From Acidobacteriota bacterium (GTDB lineage: Bacteria > Acidobacteriota > Terriglobia > Bryobacterales > Bryobacteraceae): a stretch of DNA of 38,138 bases. Under the pieces are notes generated by a model. It worked only from the letters and a program-made list of their open reading frames with translations. It did no database searches and was not told where the DNA came from. Below are positions 34,666 to 38,138 of the stretch, piece by piece. The translations under genes were made by a program, and so were the position numbers. Positions within the stretch are counted from its first letter, which is position 1; each line of letters opens with the position of its first letter. Where the stretch lies: contig JACQZS010000090.1 of assembly GCA_016213725.1 (NCBI GenBank), positions 1 to 38,138 on the forward strand, given 5' to 3'.

Positions 34666-35022
34666 CTATTCGCGGGGGCGACCGCGGCGGACGCGGCGGA
34701 GGAGGCGTTCGACGGGAGCGGCCGTGGAAGAGGCGGCATCGGGCCGGAAACGGAGCTCCGGCATTCGGAATAAATCCATTCTTTCCATCAATTTGCGGCG
34801 AAGAAAGTGACGCGCGTTGTCGAGCCCGGCGAGGGCCTGGATGCGATCGGATTCGGCGGCGGGAAGCGAGACGAGGATATCGGCGCGGCGGAGGTCAGGG
34901 GACAGGACGACCTCGGTGACCTCGACGAGGGCGAGGCGGGGGTCTGAGCTTTCAAAGCGGATGAGCTCGCTGAGCTCTTCGCGCATGGATTCCGAGACGC
35001 GTCGGGAACGAAGTTCGTCCAT
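34666..35022 (-). CDS. rbfA: ribosome-binding factor A
   Basis: The 118-residue KH-like protein is needed for 30S maturation. It shows the pattern SRRVSESMREELSELIR, DPRLALVEVTEVVLSPDLRRADILVSL and LRRKLMERMDLFRMPELRFRPD. The ATG at 35022 has GGAG seven bases upstream. It lies 78 bases after DUF503 and in the usual infB-rbfA order. The C-terminus ends in arginine-rich LRRVRRGRPRE. Confidence 0.95.
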   Translation of the reverse strand: MDELRSRRVSESMREELSELIRFESSDPRLALVEVTEVVLSPDLRRADILVSLPAAESDRIQALAGLDNARHFLRRKLMERMDLFRMPELRFRPDAASSTAAPVERLLRRVRRGRPRE

Positions 35023-35053
35023 GGTGACTCCAGGGTACTGCCGGAAGGCCGGT

Positions 35054-35117
35054 CACACCAACCGGTGGCTAATCCAACCAGTCGTTAGTCCAACCAGTCG
35101 TTAATCCAACCAGTCTA
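35054..35117. repeat. 16-bp tandem repeat growing out of the DUF503 stop codon
   Basis: Three near-identical units lie at 35070-35085, 35086-35101 and 35102-35117, with a weaker fourth at 35054-35069; all share CCAACC at a 16-base step. The last unit is the end of the DUF503 gene (Asp-Trp-Leu-Asp-stop), so each copy repeats GACTGGTTGGA and a TAA or TAG on the minus strand. It sits between DUF503 and rbfA. Confidence 0.85.
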
Positions 35118-35388
35118 TGGTCGCGCTGAGGAGAGCGGGGCCGAGGAATTGAGCGGCGGCGTCTTCAGCAGCGGAGAGGACCTTGGCGGCATTTTCGCGG
35201 GAACCGGAAATGGTGACTGCGGCCACGGTAGACCGGTTCCAGAGGTTATAGTCATCCACCTCGGCGACGGAGAGATTGAAGCCGGCGCGAAGGCGGTCCT
35301 TGAGGCCGCGGACCCAGTGGCGTTTGTCCTTGAGGGAGTGGGCCTCAGTGAATTCGAGTTCGAGGGTCAACACGCCGATGGCGGGCAT
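35101..35388 (-). CDS. DUF503 family protein
   Basis: The 95-residue protein of unknown function is often found between infB and rbfA. It shows the family pattern GVLTLELEFTEAHSLKDKRHW (start), VRGLKDRLRAGFNLSVAEVDD and NLWNRSTVAAVTISG. The ATG at 35388 is 34 bases after the infB stop and lacks a clear ribosome-binding site. The open frame continuing upstream is an antisense-like shadow across infB. The last codons form the first unit of a 16-bp tandem repeat. Confidence 0.93.
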   Translation of the reverse strand: MPAIGVLTLELEFTEAHSLKDKRHWVRGLKDRLRAGFNLSVAEVDDYNLWNRSTVAAVTISGSRENAAKVLSAAEDAAAQFLGPALLSATIDWLD

Positions 35389-35422
35389 GGGGACCGGGGC
35401 GGGGCGGCCTAGGATTCGAGAA

Positions 35423-38138
35423 CTACGACTCGAGAACGGCGGCCACCTTTTCCTTGGTGAAAGCTTCGATGATGTCGCCGGGCTTGAGATCGTTGTAGCC
35501 GGCGATGGCGATGCCGCATTCGAAGCCGGACTTGACCTCGCTGGCATCGTTCTTGAAGCGCTTGAGCGATTCGAGGCGGCCGGTGTGGACCACGATGTTA
35601 TCGCGGAGGAGGCGGATTTGGGCGTCGCGCGGGACCACACCATCCTGGACGTAGCAACCGGCGACGGTGCCGACCTTGGAGATGCGGAAGACTTCGCGGA
35701 CTTCGGCGCGGCCCTTGTAGGATTCCTTGAAGACCGGCTCGAGCATGCCGACCATGGCCTTCTTAATCTCATCTGTGAGTTCGTAGATGATGGTGTGAAG
35801 GCGGATGTCGACTTTTTCAAGTTCGGCCGCCTCGGTGGCTTTGCGCTCGGGGCGGACGTTGAAGCCGATGATGATGGCGTTGGAGGCGGAGGCGAGGTCG
35901 ACGTCGGATTCGGTGATGGCGCCGACGCCGGCCATGATGACGCGGATGGAGACCTTCTCCGTGGAGAGCTTCTGGAGGGTATCGGAGAGGACTTCGGAGG
36001 TGCCGCCCACGTCGGCCTTGAGGATGATGTTGAGTTCCTTGGTTTCGCCCTCGCGGAGCTGGGCGTGGAACTGATCGAGAGTGATGCGCGTTTTGGCCAT
36101 CGCGGCTTCGCGGGCCTTGGTTTCGCGGAACTCGGCGATCTGGCGGGCCTTGGCGAGATCTGTGACGACCTGGAGGGTGTCGCCGACGTCGGGCAGAGAT
36201 TCGAGGCCGAGGAGTTCGACGGGCATGGAGGGCCCGACTTCGCGGGCGGGTTCGCCGCGGTCGTCGAAGAGGGCGCGGACGCGTCCGAAGACGGTGCCGC
36301 AGAGGAAGTGGTCACCGACCTTGAGGGTGCCGTTGCGGACGAGGAGGGTGGCAACGGGACCGCGGCCGCGGTCGAGTTGAGCTTCGAGAACGGTGGCGAC
36401 GGCGGGGCGGGCCGGATTGGCCTTGAGTTCCTGCATGTCGGCCACGAGGAGGATCATTTCGAGGAGCAGGTCGAGGTTCTGCTTCTGCTTGGCGGAGACG
36501 TGGACGAAGGGGGTATCGCCGCCCCAATCTTCGGGCATGAGGCCGAGATCGGTGAGCTGCTGTTTGACGCGCTCGGGCTGGGCGTTGTCCTTGTCGATCT
36601 TATTGACGGCGACGACGATGGGCACCTTGGCGGCGCGGGCGTGGTCAATGGCTTCGCGGGTCTGAGGCATGACGCCGTCGTCGGCAGCGACGACGAGGAC
36701 GACGATGTCGGTGACCTTGGAGCCGCGGGCACGCATGCGGGTGAAGGCTTCGTGGCCGGGCGTATCGATGAAGACGATCTTGCGGCCGTTGATTTCGACG
36801 TGATAGGCGCCGATGTGCTGAGTGATGCCGCCGGCCTCGCGGGCGGCGACGTTGGTGAGGCGGATGGCGTCGAGGAGCGAAGTTTTGCCGTGATCGACGT
36901 GGCCCATGATGGTGACCACGGGCGGGCGATTTTCGAGGTCGCCGGCGACTTCGGCGGAGTCGACCACCTGAACGGCCTCCTCCTCATAGCTCATCTTGGT
37001 GGTGGAGGCGCCGAACTCGCGGGCGAGTTCCTCGGAGAGCTTGGTTTCCAAGGTCTGGTTGATGGTGGCGAAGATGCCCTTATCGACGAGACGCTTGATG
37101 ACGAGGCTGGCCTTGACGCCGAGCATTTCGGAGAGTTCCTTGACGGTGACGCCGTCGGAGATGGTGATCTCGCGATCAATGACGGGGAGAGGCTCGGGCT
37201 CGGACTTGCGGTAGCCGTAAGGCTTGAGAATGCCCTCGCGCTCCTTGGTGCGTTCGCGTTGAGGCGAGCGCTTCTTGCCGGCATCGCGGCGGCCGGCGTC
37301 GGTGGTAGCGGGCGGCGGCGGCTCAAGAACGGGGGTAGTGGGGTGAGGACCGCGGCCGCGCATGGGACGCGGGCCGCCAGGGCCCATGCCGGGACGGCCG
37401 GGGCCGCCGGGACCACCAGGGCCACCGGGACCGCGGCGAGCGCCGGGATAGATGGGCTGGCCAGGCGTGGGAGCGCCGGGACGGGGCGCGGCGGGCTGGC
37501 CGGGCATCGCCTTGGGCGGCTGTTGCTGCTGCTGGAGGCGAGCGAGGATATCGGCACGAGGGGGCACGACAGGGCGTGCGGCAGGCTGCCCTGCGAGGGG
37601 CGGCCGGGTGGGCTGCGCCGGACGGTCGGAAGCTTGGGCGGAGCGGGCCGAAGCCTGGGACACGTAGTTCTGGGGCCGCGGCATCTGAGGAGCGGCAGGC
37701 GGCTTGGGCGCGCCCGGCACGACGACGGGCGGGCGGGGAATTTCGCCGCCGTGGAGAGTCTGGCGGGGTCCGGAGATAAACTGGCCGGGGCGCGGGGCGC
37801 CGGTAGCGGCAGCGCGGGCGGAGATGGGGGCGTTGCGCGTGAGGGGCGGGGCGGCTTTGGGCGCGGCAGGCCGGGGCTGCGCCGGGGCCGCGGGAGCGGC
37901 AGATTCCTTAGGTTGCGCGGCGGGTTGCGCGGCTGCGGGCGGTGCAGCGGGTTGCGCCGCGGCTGATGGTGCGGCAGCTTCCTTCGGCTGGGCCGGGGCG
38001 GGCGGAGCAGGCGGCGCGGGCATGGCAGGCGCGGCGGGGCGCGTAGCGCGCGGAGCGGCCGGCGTCTTGGGGGCGGCCGGGGCTTTCGCCGCAGCGGGCG
38101 GGGGCGCGGCCGGCGCCGGAGGCGCAGCGGGCGCGGCC
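35423..38138 (-). CDS. infB: translation initiation factor IF-2 (5' end outside window)
   Basis: The frame is open to the window edge (904 residues seen), so the start is missing. The visible N-terminal third is low-complexity Ala/Pro with Gln and Lys, then a Gly-Pro-rich segment near 37,370-37,440. The IF2_N domain follows ([21 protein letters not shown]). Next is the GTPase domain with [35 protein letters not shown] and [13 protein letters not shown], followed by domains II-IV ending in [21 protein letters not shown]-2 places initiator tRNA on the 30S subunit. DUF503 and rbfA follow on the same strand. Confidence 0.97.
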   Translation of the reverse strand, partial: AAPAAPPAPAAPPPAAAKAPAAPKTPAAPRATRPAAPAMPAPPAPPAPAQPKEAAAPSAAAQPAAPPAAAQPAAQPKESAAPAAPAQPRPAAPKAAPPLTRNAPISARAAATGAPRPGQFISGPRQTLHGGEIPRPPVVVPGAPKPPAAPQMPRPQNYVSQASARSAQASDRPAQPTRPPLAGQPAARPVVPPRADILARLQQQQQPPKAMPGQPAAPRPGAPTPGQPIYPGARRGPGGPGGPGGPGRPGMGPGGPRPMRGRGPHPTTPVLEPPPPATTDAGRRDAGKKRSPQRERTKEREGILKPYGYRKSEPEPLPVIDREITISDGVTVKELSEMLGVKASLVIKRLVDKGIFATINQTLETKLSEELAREFGASTTKMSYEEEAVQVVDSAEVAGDLENRPPVVTIMGHVDHGKTSLLDAIRLTNVAAREAGGITQHIGAYHVEINGRKIVFIDTPGHEAFTRMRARGSKVTDIVVLVVAADDGVMPQTREAIDHARAAKVPIVVAVNKIDKDNAQPERVKQQLTDLGLMPEDWGGDTPFVHVSAKQKQNLDLLLEMILLVADMQELKANPARPAVATVLEAQLDRGRGPVATLLVRNGTLKVGDHFLCGTVFGRVRALFDDRGEPAREVGPSMPVELLGLESLPDVGDTLQVVTDLAKARQIAEFRETKAREAAMAKTRITLDQFHAQLREGETKELNIILKADVGGTSEVLSDTLQKLSTEKVSIRVIMAGVGAITESDVDLASASNAIIIGFNVRPERKATEAAELEKVDIRLHTIIYELTDEIKKAMVGMLEPVFKESYKGRAEVREVFRISKVGTVAGCYVQDGVVPRDAQIRLLRDNIVVHTGRLESLKRFKNDASEVKSGFECGIAIAGYNDLKPGDIIEAFTKEKVAAVLES

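Noticed and set aside
35276..37966. An 896-codon plus-strand frame rich in Gly, Ala and Asp.
   Set aside because: It is the antisense shadow of infB.

Overview
The window is one continuous high-GC bacterial segment. Its family content points to Acidobacteriota, probably Bryobacterales (Solibacter/Paludibaculum relatives). The clues are a YncE-propeller/phosphoesterase fusion, a DUF6807 (PmoA-like) protein, twin-arginine-tagged Gfo/Idh and TIM-barrel proteins, and very C/G-biased third codon positions. The assignment is inference from families, not from a marker-gene match.

Region 1 (about 1-20,940, all minus strand) is an exopolysaccharide locus of the Wzx/Wzy type. In transcription order it runs: truB; a 39-bp hairpin-like repeat array; outer-membrane export protein (Wza type); tyrosine autokinase (Wzc type); a roughly 600-bp gap holding an exact 132-bp-period tandem repeat; a small DPGSG membrane protein; a kinase-like/methyltransferase fusion; a membrane phosphotransferase of the sulfatase superfamily; a GT4; a flippase; an O-antigen ligase/polymerase; a methyltransferase; a GT2; a GT4; a WecG/TagA transferase; the initiating polyprenyl-phosphate sugar transferase; a propeller-phosphoesterase; a VanZ-like protein; and a 38-bp hairpin array. 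Many of the genes are translationally coupled by ATGA or short overlaps. The middle part (about 4.3-14.3 kb) has much weaker GC3 bias than its flanks and looks like an exchanged serotype-like cassette. Its right edge appears to fall inside the 3' end of the kinase/methyltransferase gene.

Region 2 (21,015-26,111, plus strand) holds an ABC exporter, glycogen synthase, thioredoxin with a clear intrinsic terminator, and a cytosine/purine-type permease. Region 3 (26,115-31,018) has a minus-strand pair (Tat-tagged Gfo/Idh oxidoreductase and a sugar phosphate isomerase-like TIM barrel) divergent from a plus-strand run (glycerophosphodiesterase, esterase, DUF6807 protein) that ends at a strong terminator. 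It looks like carbohydrate or phosphodiester catabolism.

Region 4 (31,159-38,138, minus strand) is housekeeping: infB (5' end outside the window), a DUF503 gene, rbfA, then apbE-hemE-hemG, which ends the heme pathway. A 16-bp tandem repeat grows out of the DUF503 stop codon.

No tRNA, rRNA, CRISPR array, insertion sequence or recognisable riboswitch was seen. The features most worth a second look are the kinase-like/methyltransferase protein with its two neighbours, the 132-bp repeat between wzc and that module, the hairpin arrays at the two ends of the polysaccharide locus, and the composition break inside the methyltransferase gene.
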